Assembly (NCBI RefSeq): GCF_027257845.1
Contig: NZ_JAPVOT010000001.1
Span: forward strand, 434,001-498,000
Source: Alteromonas sp. BMJM2
GTDB taxonomy: Bacteria; Pseudomonadota; Gammaproteobacteria; Enterobacterales; Alteromonadaceae
Direction: 5' to 3'
Length of the DNA stretch: 64,000 nt
Each line of letters starts with the position of its first letter. Position 1 is the stretch's first letter. A program made the position numbers and the translations under genes. The notes under the pieces are model-generated. The model searched no databases. It was not told the origin of the DNA and saw only the letters and a program-made list of their open reading frames with translations. Below are positions 18,955 to 27,506 of the stretch, one piece after another.

Positions 18955-19868
18955 TAGAAGTACCCTTCCATCTTTTTCTTCTCCATAGACCCGGAGCTAT
19001 CGTGATCAATAACTCGACCCTGTCGCTCTGAGGTTTTGGTCAGCAGCATTTCTTGAATAACTTCAGGTAAGGTTGCCGCCGTCGACTCAACAGCACCGGT
19101 CAATGGATAACAGCCTAAAGTACGGAAGCGAACAGAACGCATTTCTGGTACTTCGCCTTCTTCTAACGGCATGCGATCGTCATCTACCATGATTAGTACG
19201 CCGTCACGCTCTACTACAGGACGCGGCTTAGACAGATATAGCTGTGGGATATCGATGTTTTCAAGGTAGATATATTGCCAGATATCTAGCTCTGTCCAGT
19301 TAGACATTGGAAATACACGAATACTCTCGCCTTTGTTTACCTGTGAATTATAGATGTTCCACAATTCTGGGCGTTGGTTCTTTGGATCCCAGCGATGGTT
19401 GCTGTCGCGGAATGAGTAAACACGCTCTTTTGCACGAGACTTCTCTTCGTCGCGACGGGCTCCACCAAACGCTGCATCAAATTGATACTTGTTGAGTGCC
19501 TGTTTAAGAGACTGAGTTTTCATGATGTCAGTGTGTTTAGCTGAACCGTGTGAAAACGGACCTACGCCATTCTCTACACCTTCTTCATTAATATGTACTA
19601 GTAAATCGAAGCCGTGCTTTTCGGCTTGCTCATCACGAAATTTAATCATTTCTTGAAACTTCCACGTTGTGTCAACGTGAAGAAGTGGGAATGGAATTTT
19701 ACCAGGTGCAAAAGCTTTACGTGCTAAATGAAGCAGTACCGAAGAGTCTTTTCCTACCGAGTAAAGCATTACTGGGTTGTCAAACTCAGCAGCAACTTCT
19801 CGGAAAATTTGGATACTCTCGGCTTCGAGTTGTTTCAGATGCGTTATAGACGGGATACTTGCAGTCAT
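18954..19868 (-). CDS. cysD: Sulfate adenylyltransferase subunit 2
   Basis: CysD, 304 residues. It is the catalytic ATP-PP-loop subunit of ATP sulfurylase, working with CysN. The PP-loop is [17 protein letters not shown] (about residues 36-52); [16 protein letters not shown] and [12 protein letters not shown] are further family signatures. It is the first gene of the operon. The AT-rich upstream region contains the palindrome GCTATTT-A-AAATAGC at 19969-19983. Confidence 0.97.
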   Translation of the reverse strand: MTASIPSITHLKQLEAESIQIFREVAAEFDNPVMLYSVGKDSSVLLHLARKAFAPGKIPFPLLHVDTTWKFQEMIKFRDEQAEKHGFDLLVHINEEGVENGVGPFSHGSAKHTDIMKTQSLKQALNKYQFDAAFGGARRDEEKSRAKERVYSFRDSNHRWDPKNQRPELWNIYNSQVNKGESIRVFPMSNWTELDIWQYIYLENIDIPQLYLSKPRPVVERDGVLIMVDDDRMPLEEGEVPEMRSVRFRTLGCYPLTGAVESTAATLPEVIQEMLLTKTSERQGRVIDHDSSGSMEKKKMEGYF

Positions 19869-19968
19869 TTTGAAGTCCGATTTATGTTATATAAAAAAAA
19901 GTTATATGCGGGTTGTTTTTCTGCATAGAAAGATAACATATTTAATTTTAAAAGTAGTATGCCATTTT

Positions 19969-19983
19969 GCTATTTAAAATAGC
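19969..19983. promoter_or_regulatory. Palindrome upstream of cysD
   Basis: GCTATTT-A-AAATAGC is a perfect 15-base palindrome about 100 bases upstream of the cysD start, in very AT-rich DNA. CysB sites in gammaproteobacteria are AT-rich and poorly conserved, so a CysB link is possible but not shown by the sequence. Confidence 0.3.
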
Positions 19984-20052
19984 TTTCTTATGCCGTATAA
20001 AATAATTGCTATACAATTTAGGCATAAGCGCTATTTTCGCTTTCCAGAAAGT

Positions 20053-20093
20053 AAAAAAGCCCCAAACTGTTTTTGCAGTTTGAGGCTTTTTAA
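20053..20093. terminator. Strong terminator downstream of putP
   Basis: AAAAAGCCCCAAACTG and CAGTTTGAGGCTTTTT pair, with one mismatch, around a short loop. A and T runs on both sides make it active in either direction. It lies 20 bases after the putP stop on the minus strand. Confidence 0.85.
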
Positions 20094-20111
20094 AAGTCAG
20101 AGCATTATCGA

Positions 20112-21617
20112 TTATCTTGCATTGAACTGCTTTTGGAATTCATCGAATGTCTCGGTTACACCTTCACGGGGCTTACCTGATTTGCTGAGTATCATTATGG
20201 TTAAGCTTGAAAGCACAAACCCAGGCACAATCTCGTACATCCAAGCACCTAAAGCCTGACCATTAATGGTGACAGGAAGATAAATCCACAGTAACACCGT
20301 TACCGCACCTACAATCATGCCGCCTAGGGCTGCCCGACGAGTCATTTTACGCTTAAACAGACTAAACAGTACTAGCGGGCCAAATGCTGCGCCAAATCCA
20401 GCCCACGCATTACTCACCAATGTCAGAATGGTGCTGTCTCTGTCGTAGGCTAAGAATATTGACACTAATGCGACCGCAACTACGCTAAGGCGACCAGCAA
20501 CCACTAACTCTTTATCAGAGGCATCTTTGCGTAAAAAGGCTTGATAGAAATCGCTAGTTAATGAGCTAGACGTTACCAGCAGTTGTGATGAAATTGTACT
20601 CATGATCGCCGCTAGAATAGCCGCAAGTAAAAAGCCACCAATTAACGGGTGGAAGAGAATTTGTGAAAGATAAATGAAGACAGTTTCAGGATCAATCTCG
20701 TTACCATTGCCTGTGACATAGGCTAACCCAAACAAACCTGTCATTAATGCGCCGATGATAGACACTATCATCCAACTCATGCCAATGTTTCGAGCCGCTG
20801 GAATATCTTTTACAGAGCGTATGGCCATAAAACGTACAATAATATGAGGCTGTCCGAAATAACCTAACCCCCAAGACATCAGAGAAACGATACCGATAAA
20901 GGTAATCGTTTGATTAGTAGAGGCGTCCATAAAGGCATCAAAAAGGGCAGGGTTAATGTTATCTAATGCGTCGATAGATGCGCCGATACCGCCTAATTCA
21001 CTGATGACCACAGCTGGCACCATGATGAGCGAGACAAACATGATACAGCCTTGCACAAAATCGGTCATGCTAACCGCCATAAACCCGCCTACCAGTGTGT
21101 AGGCAACGACTACGCCGGCGGTGACATACAAGCCAGTTTCATAGCTCAGTCCAAAGGAGGTCTCAAATAATTTTCCGCCGGCTACAACGCCAGAAGAGGT
21201 ATATAATGTAAAGAAAACAACAATTACTACAGATGCAATAACCCTAAGAAGACGAGAGTTATCAGCGAAGCGATTTTCAAAATAATCTGGAATAGTAATA
21301 GAGTTATTTGCAACTTCGGTGTAAATACGCAGTCGAGGGGCGACGAGTAAGTAGTTAGCAAGTGCGCCAAGGGTTAAACCGACCGCTATCCAGCCAGCAG
21401 AAAGTCCTGAGACATACATTGCACCAGGAAGACCCATAAGCATCCAGCCACTCATGTCAGATGCACCAGCAGATAAAGCGGTTACCGCGGGACCCAACTG
21501 TCGACCACCAAGCATGTACCCTTCAACGTTGGTATCCGTCTGCCGGTAGGCAAATAGACCAATACCCAACATTACAACAAAATACAAACCCAACGAAATA
21601 ATCGTACCCGTAGCCAT
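20112..21617 (-). CDS. putP: Sodium/proline symporter
   Basis: A 501-residue member of the sodium:solute symporter family (SSSF), closest to PutP. It takes up proline with Na+. There are thirteen hydrophobic segments; GASDMSGWMLMGLPGA (helix 2) is strongly PutP-like, and SQLLVTSSSLTSDFYQAFLRK corresponds to the Na+-binding helix 9 region. I chose ATG 21617 (MATGTIISLG) because AGGGAAC lies just upstream. The frame is open 13 codons further, which adds a charged, non-conserved extension. Confidence 0.93.
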   Translation of the reverse strand: MATGTIISLGLYFVVMLGIGLFAYRQTDTNVEGYMLGGRQLGPAVTALSAGASDMSGWMLMGLPGAMYVSGLSAGWIAVGLTLGALANYLLVAPRLRIYTEVANNSITIPDYFENRFADNSRLLRVIASVVIVVFFTLYTSSGVVAGGKLFETSFGLSYETGLYVTAGVVVAYTLVGGFMAVSMTDFVQGCIMFVSLIMVPAVVISELGGIGASIDALDNINPALFDAFMDASTNQTITFIGIVSLMSWGLGYFGQPHIIVRFMAIRSVKDIPAARNIGMSWMIVSIIGALMTGLFGLAYVTGNGNEIDPETVFIYLSQILFHPLIGGFLLAAILAAIMSTISSQLLVTSSSLTSDFYQAFLRKDASDKELVVAGRLSVVAVALVSIFLAYDRDSTILTLVSNAWAGFGAAFGPLVLFSLFKRKMTRRAALGGMIVGAVTVLLWIYLPVTINGQALGAWMYEIVPGFVLSSLTIMILSKSGKPREGVTETFDEFQKQFNAR

Positions 21618-21847
21618 ATATGTTCCCTTTGAATTTTTTCTCCATGCTATCACCAATATCTAGGAGTCTCCACGTAAGTAGGCTCTCACCGGTTACTTTG
21701 TGAACAGTGGGTTTTAGATTGAAGGGTTTATTATGTAAGCTTCCTCCTTATTTTTTGCCAAATAGACAGGGCTGGAAAACGGACAGAAGCTAGGCCAGTG
21801 AGCTAGAACTAATAAGCTAAAGACAATAAGCCATAGATAGTCACGCT

Positions 21848-23854
21848 TTAGGCATGGGCGAGGGTGGTTGATTCAACCCGTGAGCGACCGCTGTTTTTAG
21901 CTTTATACAAAAGGTCGTCGCATGTTTTAATCACAGACTCTGGGTTTACCGACCCATTCAGCGCCACTACACCACTTGAAAACGAAACGGTAAACGCCTT
22001 GTCTGTATGCTTCCAATGGGCGACACGAGAAAACGCGTAATTTAACTCATCGAGTACGCTTTTCACTTCTTGCTCGCTGGAGTTCTCAAAGTAGATTAAA
22101 AACTCTTCGCCACCATAGCGGCAAAGCAAATCGGATTTGCGGATACGCTTACGAATGGTTTGGCTAAAGGTATTTAATACTTCATCACCTACGGCATGAC
22201 CGTATTTGTCATTGATGCGCTTGAAATGGTCGATATCAATAAGGGCGATACACGACGCGGGGTGTTTCTTTAGCAAGGATTTTAATTGTCTTAGCATGGC
22301 ACGGCGAGTTAAGGCGCCAGTGAGTGAATCGGTATCTGCTTTGGTGTCGCTTTTCCTTTTCGCTATCCATAGCCATGTAGTCAAAATTGAACAAATAATG
22401 GTTATAAGGGCGAAAACCGCAGTGCGTAAATTCTCTGTTTCGCCAGCAAGTCCCGAGGTCTCGCGTTGTAAACTTTCAAGTTCTTTTTGCCTATACTCAG
22501 CAAGCTCAACGTCTCGTGAGAGCATGCTTAATTTGGCGTTGTCATTGAGCTGGAAGCGCTCTGTGTGGTAATTCGCTAGCGCAGAACTGTACTTATCTTG
22601 GTTTACAAACGCTTTTTCACTGTCGCCTCTCACTGCATATATATGCTTTAGCGCTTGAAATTTTCCTAGTATTGCAGCCTTCTTATACGGTACAGCGTTC
22701 AACTTTTTTTCAAATGCCTTCTCGTATTCGCGAATGGCAGCGTCAAATTGAGAATCACTTCCGCTAACCGCAATGTACATAGCATTAGCTATAGGCTTTG
22801 CGTCAATAAGGTAAGCAGGCATATCAATAGAGGCTCTCAAAATCCTATTGGCTAATTCTTTTATCTTTAGTGTGTCACCCTCAACTAGACGAGAGCTGTA
22901 GACACTCATAAGCAATAAATCTACATAAATACTTTTGAAATCTTGTACAGGGGGCATGTATTTTTTTGCGTCTTCAATTAAGGCTAAAGCATCTTCAAAA
23001 TGCCGAAGTCGGTTGAGCGCTGTAATTGCTAACAAAAAATCAACAGTGTCCAACGCACTATGCTGGTTTTTTAGGGCAATAAATTGTTTGGCGTGCTCAA
23101 CAGCCTTGCTAGGTAAATTTAAATCGAGATAGCTTTCTGAAAGTAATCTATGTGCATCATAAAGGTTGAATTCTTTTTCAAGTTTATTGCTATTTTTAGG
23201 AACGGCGAGAAAGGGGATTGCATATTCCATTTCGTTGATGGAACGTATGGGAGATGACGCAGAATACTCTGCGGCTAACCACATACTTGCTATCGCGACC
23301 GCTCGCTTATCGCCTGACTGAAGTATTTCTTGTTTGAGGTTGTAGAGTAACGGAATAGTTGTACTTAAACGTTTGAGCGAGCCTTTGTAATCGCTCACCC
23401 CTTTTATGTAAAAATAATAAGCTTTTAAGTACACATAAGTTCTTATATCTATCGATTTTAACTCAAGCCAATGTCTTTCTAATAGCGGCCGTTTAACTGT
23501 AATGGGGACTTGAGGGGAACCTTGGTGTTCTACATTTGATAGTGCCATGATATGACGAAATACAACGGCTATCTCCGAATCATCAGACTGGATACCGTTT
23601 TCTTCTAGTCGTTTAGCAATGTCTTCATTAGTAAGTTCAGAAGTATAGTTCCACTCATAAAGAACGGCATGCGCGAGATTTGCATAAGCATCTACCTGAT
23701 TTTTCGTGCTGACATCATTGCTAGAAGCTAGGGACGGGAACGTTATAAAAAGCATGAGGAGGCACTTAAGGGCTAGCTTATTTGCACAATGGCATAATGA
23801 CGTAACTGCTGTGCCTTTAATGCTATCAGCGCGTTTTTTTGATCTACGACTCAC
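21848..23854 (-). CDS. Diguanylate cyclase with TPR-like sensor region
   Basis: A 668-residue protein: a long basic n-region and signal-like hydrophobic stretch (CLLMLFITFPSLASS), a helical TPR-like periplasmic region to about residue 470, one transmembrane helix (FALITIICSILTTWLWIA), and a C-terminal GGDEF domain. The active site reads RYGGEEF, and RKSD five residues upstream is a complete I-site, so c-di-GMP synthesis with product inhibition is expected. The periplasmic ligand is unknown. It is monocistronic, with no partner phosphodiesterase adjacent. Confidence 0.9.
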   Translation of the reverse strand: MSRRSKKRADSIKGTAVTSLCHCANKLALKCLLMLFITFPSLASSNDVSTKNQVDAYANLAHAVLYEWNYTSELTNEDIAKRLEENGIQSDDSEIAVVFRHIMALSNVEHQGSPQVPITVKRPLLERHWLELKSIDIRTYVYLKAYYFYIKGVSDYKGSLKRLSTTIPLLYNLKQEILQSGDKRAVAIASMWLAAEYSASSPIRSINEMEYAIPFLAVPKNSNKLEKEFNLYDAHRLLSESYLDLNLPSKAVEHAKQFIALKNQHSALDTVDFLLAITALNRLRHFEDALALIEDAKKYMPPVQDFKSIYVDLLLMSVYSSRLVEGDTLKIKELANRILRASIDMPAYLIDAKPIANAMYIAVSGSDSQFDAAIREYEKAFEKKLNAVPYKKAAILGKFQALKHIYAVRGDSEKAFVNQDKYSSALANYHTERFQLNDNAKLSMLSRDVELAEYRQKELESLQRETSGLAGETENLRTAVFALITIICSILTTWLWIAKRKSDTKADTDSLTGALTRRAMLRQLKSLLKKHPASCIALIDIDHFKRINDKYGHAVGDEVLNTFSQTIRKRIRKSDLLCRYGGEEFLIYFENSSEQEVKSVLDELNYAFSRVAHWKHTDKAFTVSFSSGVVALNGSVNPESVIKTCDDLLYKAKNSGRSRVESTTLAHA

Positions 23855-24030
23855 TTACTGCTCTTAACTCTATACTGCTTAGGACGAATTGAACTTGTCT
23901 CAATAGGTAATTTTGCGCGCTTGCTTAGCTACTACTTGTAGCCTATATGCGACACTATTGTACTAGTTTAAAGTATAGAGTTTACAGCGCTTAGTTGCAC
24001 CTTAAATTTTTAAAATGAACATAAGGCTAT

Positions 24031-24064
24031 GTTTGCTACCAAGTCGACGACGTTGGCAGCAAAC
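24031..24064 (-). terminator. Hairpin downstream of the sigma/DUF3379 operon
   Basis: GTTTGCT pairs with AGCAAAC and CCAA with TTGG, with one mismatch between them, about 60 bases after the DUF3379 stop. No T tract follows on the minus strand. Confidence 0.4.
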
Positions 24065-24123
24065 TAGCGTAAGTAGATAGAAAAGCTATAAGCGGTTGAA
24101 AAGCTATATACTTTTTTGTTTGC

Positions 24124-24828
24124 TTAAGCAGAAAACTGAATTCTATTGGCCACCGCGTCTTTCATAGTAGATAGGTCGCTGCCTTTGTTGCCCACAACGA
24201 TTATATTGGCCTGCTGCATTTTGAAGCTCTCGCCGTGAAAGGAGTCATCTTCAAATTCGCTGGGTACTTTCACATTGTCACGACTTGGTACCACAAAAAC
24301 TGACATTTTCCCCTGCGGTGTATCGACAATAAGATGCAGGCTTTGTACGGTGCTGAGGTGGCAGTAGTTGGCAACCTCGACACCATCAATCATGGTGTCG
24401 AAGCTAGCGCCAAAGCTCGCCAGTTTCGCGTTTACCATATTTAAATCAACGGGTAATAAGGAGTGAGATTCCTCTACATCAACATATTGCATATGAGCCA
24501 GCGCATGGTCGCCCAAACTAATTGACTGCTGCTGAAGCATAGTGAAACTGATCCCCACAGCAAATGCGACAGATGCGGCAATCGCCACATACCAGCGGCT
24601 TCTTTTCTTATATCGGCTAAATTCATCGGCCGATTGCTGCCAAATAAGTTTACTCGCTAAATCTTCTGGTACATCAACTTTAAGAGTTTGCTTAAGCTTA
24701 TTGTCTAATGCTTTTTGCTCCTGCCAAAAAGCGCGCTTTTTCTCATCTGCATTTGCAGCAGCGACTAAATCGCTGTCAGTTGTATTAGGATTAGCGTAAA
24801 TTCTACGTCTAAATTCTAATTCATCCAT
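24124..24828 (-). CDS. DUF3379 protein, putative anti-sigma factor
   Basis: A 234-residue protein with one transmembrane helix (WYVAIAASVAFAVGISFTML, about residues 80-99). The cytoplasmic N-terminal part begins MDELEFRRRIYANPNTTD, the hallmark of DUF3379. The gene start overlaps the end of the ECF sigma factor gene, the usual arrangement for a sigma factor and its membrane anti-sigma partner. The periplasmic part (after residue 100) would sense the signal. Anti-sigma function is inferred from topology and context, not from a known zinc-anti-sigma motif. Confidence 0.75.
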   Translation of the reverse strand: MDELEFRRRIYANPNTTDSDLVAAANADEKKRAFWQEQKALDNKLKQTLKVDVPEDLASKLIWQQSADEFSRYKKRSRWYVAIAASVAFAVGISFTMLQQQSISLGDHALAHMQYVDVEESHSLLPVDLNMVNAKLASFGASFDTMIDGVEVANYCHLSTVQSLHLIVDTPQGKMSVFVVPSRDNVKVPSEFEDDSFHGESFKMQQANIIVVGNKGSDLSTMKDAVANRIQFSA

Positions 24829-25378
24829 TAGCTTGACCTCTATGTTGATTCTGTTTCTCCAGCGCCTCTTTTAACTGATTTCGAGCCCGAAAAAGCCGTG
24901 TCATTACTGTGTTTTTGTTTAGATCTAATTGAGTCGCTATTTCTTCACCGCTAAAACCAAATAACAGCTGCAGAATAAGCGGCTCTCTATATTCAATGCT
25001 TAAGGTACCGAGTAACCTATGCAGTTCTCTTTCTTTAATATCGCCTTCAGCTTGCTGAGTGTCGTCGTGAATGAAAACATCATCGATATCTACGAGCTCT
25101 AACTGTTTTCGTTCGAAGCGGCGGGCATTTTCACGGCGCAATATAGTGATCAACCATCCTTTGGCTGCTTTTTCGTCGTTTAAGGCGTCGAGAGAACGCC
25201 ATGCCCGTAGGAATGTTTCTTGAACAATGTCTTCCGCCACACTTCTGTCTTTTACTAACCAGTAGGCATAACGAAAAATATCGGCGTGAAATGCTTTCAC
25301 TAGGGCTTCATATCTTTGATGCTTTGCTTTCATACTCGATAAGACCCGAGTGTTATCGATTTTATTTCGAGCAAACAT
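24821..25378 (-). CDS. ECF-type RNA polymerase sigma factor
   Basis: A 185-residue sigma-70 family protein. Region 2 includes DIFRYAYWLVKDRSVAEDIVQETFLRAW (given here in two parts: DIFRYAYWLV at about residues 34-43, then DIVQETFLRAW). Region 4 includes EYREPLILQLLFGFSGEEIA followed by LDLNKNTVMTRLFRAR. ATG 25378 has GGA about ten bases upstream; an internal ATG (MKAKHQRYEAL) at 25333 would give a length closer to typical ECF factors. It is coupled to the DUF3379 gene. The regulon is unknown. Confidence 0.93.
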   Translation of the reverse strand: MFARNKIDNTRVLSSMKAKHQRYEALVKAFHADIFRYAYWLVKDRSVAEDIVQETFLRAWRSLDALNDEKAAKGWLITILRRENARRFERKQLELVDIDDVFIHDDTQQAEGDIKERELHRLLGTLSIEYREPLILQLLFGFSGEEIATQLDLNKNTVMTRLFRARNQLKEALEKQNQHRGQANG

Positions 25379-25460
25379 AAAATAAATTCCAAAAAGGGTT
25401 AATTTTTTAACGTCTCACACCAAATACCGACTCAAAGAAACCTAAAAGGCATCTTTTGAG

Positions 25461-25498
25461 CAAAAAAAAGCGCCATGCTTTTAAGCGACGGCGCTTCT
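25461..25498 (-). terminator. Terminator of the DUF885 gene
   Basis: On the minus strand, AAGCGCC and GGCGCTT form a 7-bp stem followed by T8. It lies 30 bases after the DUF885 stop codon. Confidence 0.8.
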
Positions 25499-25527
25499 TG
25501 GAACTCTATTTGGAAAATACAGAACGT

Positions 25528-27381
25528 TTACATAGCGCTTTGGGTTGCTATCCAGCTATCGATGTTTTCCTCAAGCATCGAAAGCGGGACCGGTCCATAC
25601 TTTAATACTTCATCATGAAAACCTTTCCAATCGAAGTCGTCGCCGAGCTCGTTCATCGCTTTCTCGCGCAACTCCATAATTTTCAATTTTCCAATCATGT
25701 ACGCTGTGGCCTGCCCAGGCATAGCAATATAGCGTTCAATAGCCTTTTGTGCATCATATTCTGGGTTCGGCGTATTTTCTACCAAGTAATCGACGGCTTT
25801 TTCGCGAGACCATTTTTTGGCATGGATACCGGTGTCTACAACGAGACGACAAGCACGCCATAGCTCCATGGCTAACCTACCAAAGTCAGAATAGGGATCT
25901 TCATAAAACCCCATATCTTTAGCAAGCTCCTCAGTGTAAAGCCCCCAGCCCTCCGTATAAGCGGTAAAGCTTAAGAATTTTTGGAACTGCGGAATACCGT
26001 CGAGCTCTTGAGCAATAGTCCGCTGCATATGATGACCTGGAATGCCTTCATGATATGCTAGGGCCTCTAACTGGTAAGTTGGCATCGCTTTCATGTCGTA
26101 TAGGTTAGCATAGTAAATGCCTGGTCTACTGCCATCTTGTGCCGGGCTCTGATAGAAAGCTTTCCCTGCCGACTGCTCTCTAAACGCCTCAACGCGTTTT
26201 ACTATCATTGGCGCTTCGGGAAGTATTCCAAAATATTCAGGGATCATCTCTCTCATATCATCGATAGCTTGCTTAGCATCGTCTAGATATTGCTGTCTGC
26301 CCTCGGGAGTAGAGGGAAGGTAGAACTGATCGTCTTCGCGCATAAATACGAAAAACTCTTGCAGCGTACCTTCAAATCCTACTTCTTTCATAATGCTGCG
26401 CATAGCGTTGTGAATACGTTCCACATTTTCTAAACCTATGTCATGCACTTCTTGGGCAGTAAGGTCGGTGGTAGTGAACCAGTTTAGACGGTTTTGGTAC
26501 CACTTATCGCCATCAGGCAAACGCCATACACCATCGCCTTCAGGTGATAATGTTTTTTGATGCTCCAGTGCTTTTATAAAACGGTTATAGGCTGGTTTAA
26601 CTGAAACTGTGAGTGCGTTTTTGGCATCTGTGAGTAAGGCTTCTTTTTCACTGTCATCAATGCTAAGCGAGCTCACTTTATCTTTGAAGTCGTTCAGTAT
26701 AGTAGAAGGGGTGTCTGAGTCATCAAATGGCGCCCCCTTTATCACATTTTCAGAGGCATCCACCATTTGGTCATAAGCCCATTTTGGCGGAAAAACGCCT
26801 GCGTCTTCTCTTATCTTCATTTGATCAATAACTTGGTCAAAGTAAGAGCTTACATTATTAAGTCGGCCAATATAGGCTTCTGCGTCCTCTATGCTCTTCA
26901 CGCCATGAATGTTAATTAAAAAACTGGGTACCTGAGTGTGTGCCGCTCTAAATTGATGAACGATGTACCTTTGGTGACGAAACTCGTCATTGGCCAAGTC
27001 TCTTTCAATACCCAATTTATACAAACGCAGACTCAAATTTTCTTGGTCACTCAGCTTTAGTGAGTCGAAACTTTCGAGGGATTTTAGCCTGTTTTTCGCT
27101 ATGGCGATGCGCGCGTCAGTCTCTTCCTCGCTGATATCATCCCACTTGTCATAGTCCCATTTTTTACCTAAATAGCTTTGAAAGAGTGGAGAGCGTTTCA
27201 GGTCTTCTTCAAATGAGCTCTCAAAGAAAGCGGCAAGGCGTTGGGATTCGGTTTGGCCAGTCTCGTTTTGTGATGTCACTTTTGGAGTTTTTGCTTGAGG
27301 TGTTTCATTGGCAGGTGAACAAGCTGTTAGAGCTAAAAGCGCTAAAGCAATTGGTGTTAGTGAAAAGAGCGACGTTTTCAT
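25528..27381 (-). CDS. DUF885 family lipoprotein, putative peptidase
   Basis: A 617-residue lipoprotein (MKTSLFSLTPIALALLALTAC, lipobox Cys at 21). DUF885 proteins are related to zinc carboxypeptidases. The motif ALAYHEGIPGHHMQ (about residues 437-450) has the HExxxxH arrangement expected for metal binding, and FTAYTEGWGLYTEEL supplies a conserved glutamate. It probably acts on peptides in the periplasm. GGGAGATAAC lies directly upstream of the ATG. It is transcribed in the same direction as the Bat operon but has its own 125-base upstream gap. Confidence 0.88.
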   Translation of the reverse strand: MKTSLFSLTPIALALLALTACSPANETPQAKTPKVTSQNETGQTESQRLAAFFESSFEEDLKRSPLFQSYLGKKWDYDKWDDISEEETDARIAIAKNRLKSLESFDSLKLSDQENLSLRLYKLGIERDLANDEFRHQRYIVHQFRAAHTQVPSFLINIHGVKSIEDAEAYIGRLNNVSSYFDQVIDQMKIREDAGVFPPKWAYDQMVDASENVIKGAPFDDSDTPSTILNDFKDKVSSLSIDDSEKEALLTDAKNALTVSVKPAYNRFIKALEHQKTLSPEGDGVWRLPDGDKWYQNRLNWFTTTDLTAQEVHDIGLENVERIHNAMRSIMKEVGFEGTLQEFFVFMREDDQFYLPSTPEGRQQYLDDAKQAIDDMREMIPEYFGILPEAPMIVKRVEAFREQSAGKAFYQSPAQDGSRPGIYYANLYDMKAMPTYQLEALAYHEGIPGHHMQRTIAQELDGIPQFQKFLSFTAYTEGWGLYTEELAKDMGFYEDPYSDFGRLAMELWRACRLVVDTGIHAKKWSREKAVDYLVENTPNPEYDAQKAIERYIAMPGQATAYMIGKLKIMELREKAMNELGDDFDWKGFHDEVLKYGPVPLSMLEENIDSWIATQSAM

Positions 27382-27506
27382 GTTATCTCCCGGTAGTGGT
27401 TGGCCGCACTTTTGTTGGTGCGGCTATTTTTATTATATTGTTGCTTTTTATAGTTATTCACTCATTAACATTATTTGCTAATAGGCGGTTTTTACTCGCG
27501 AACATT

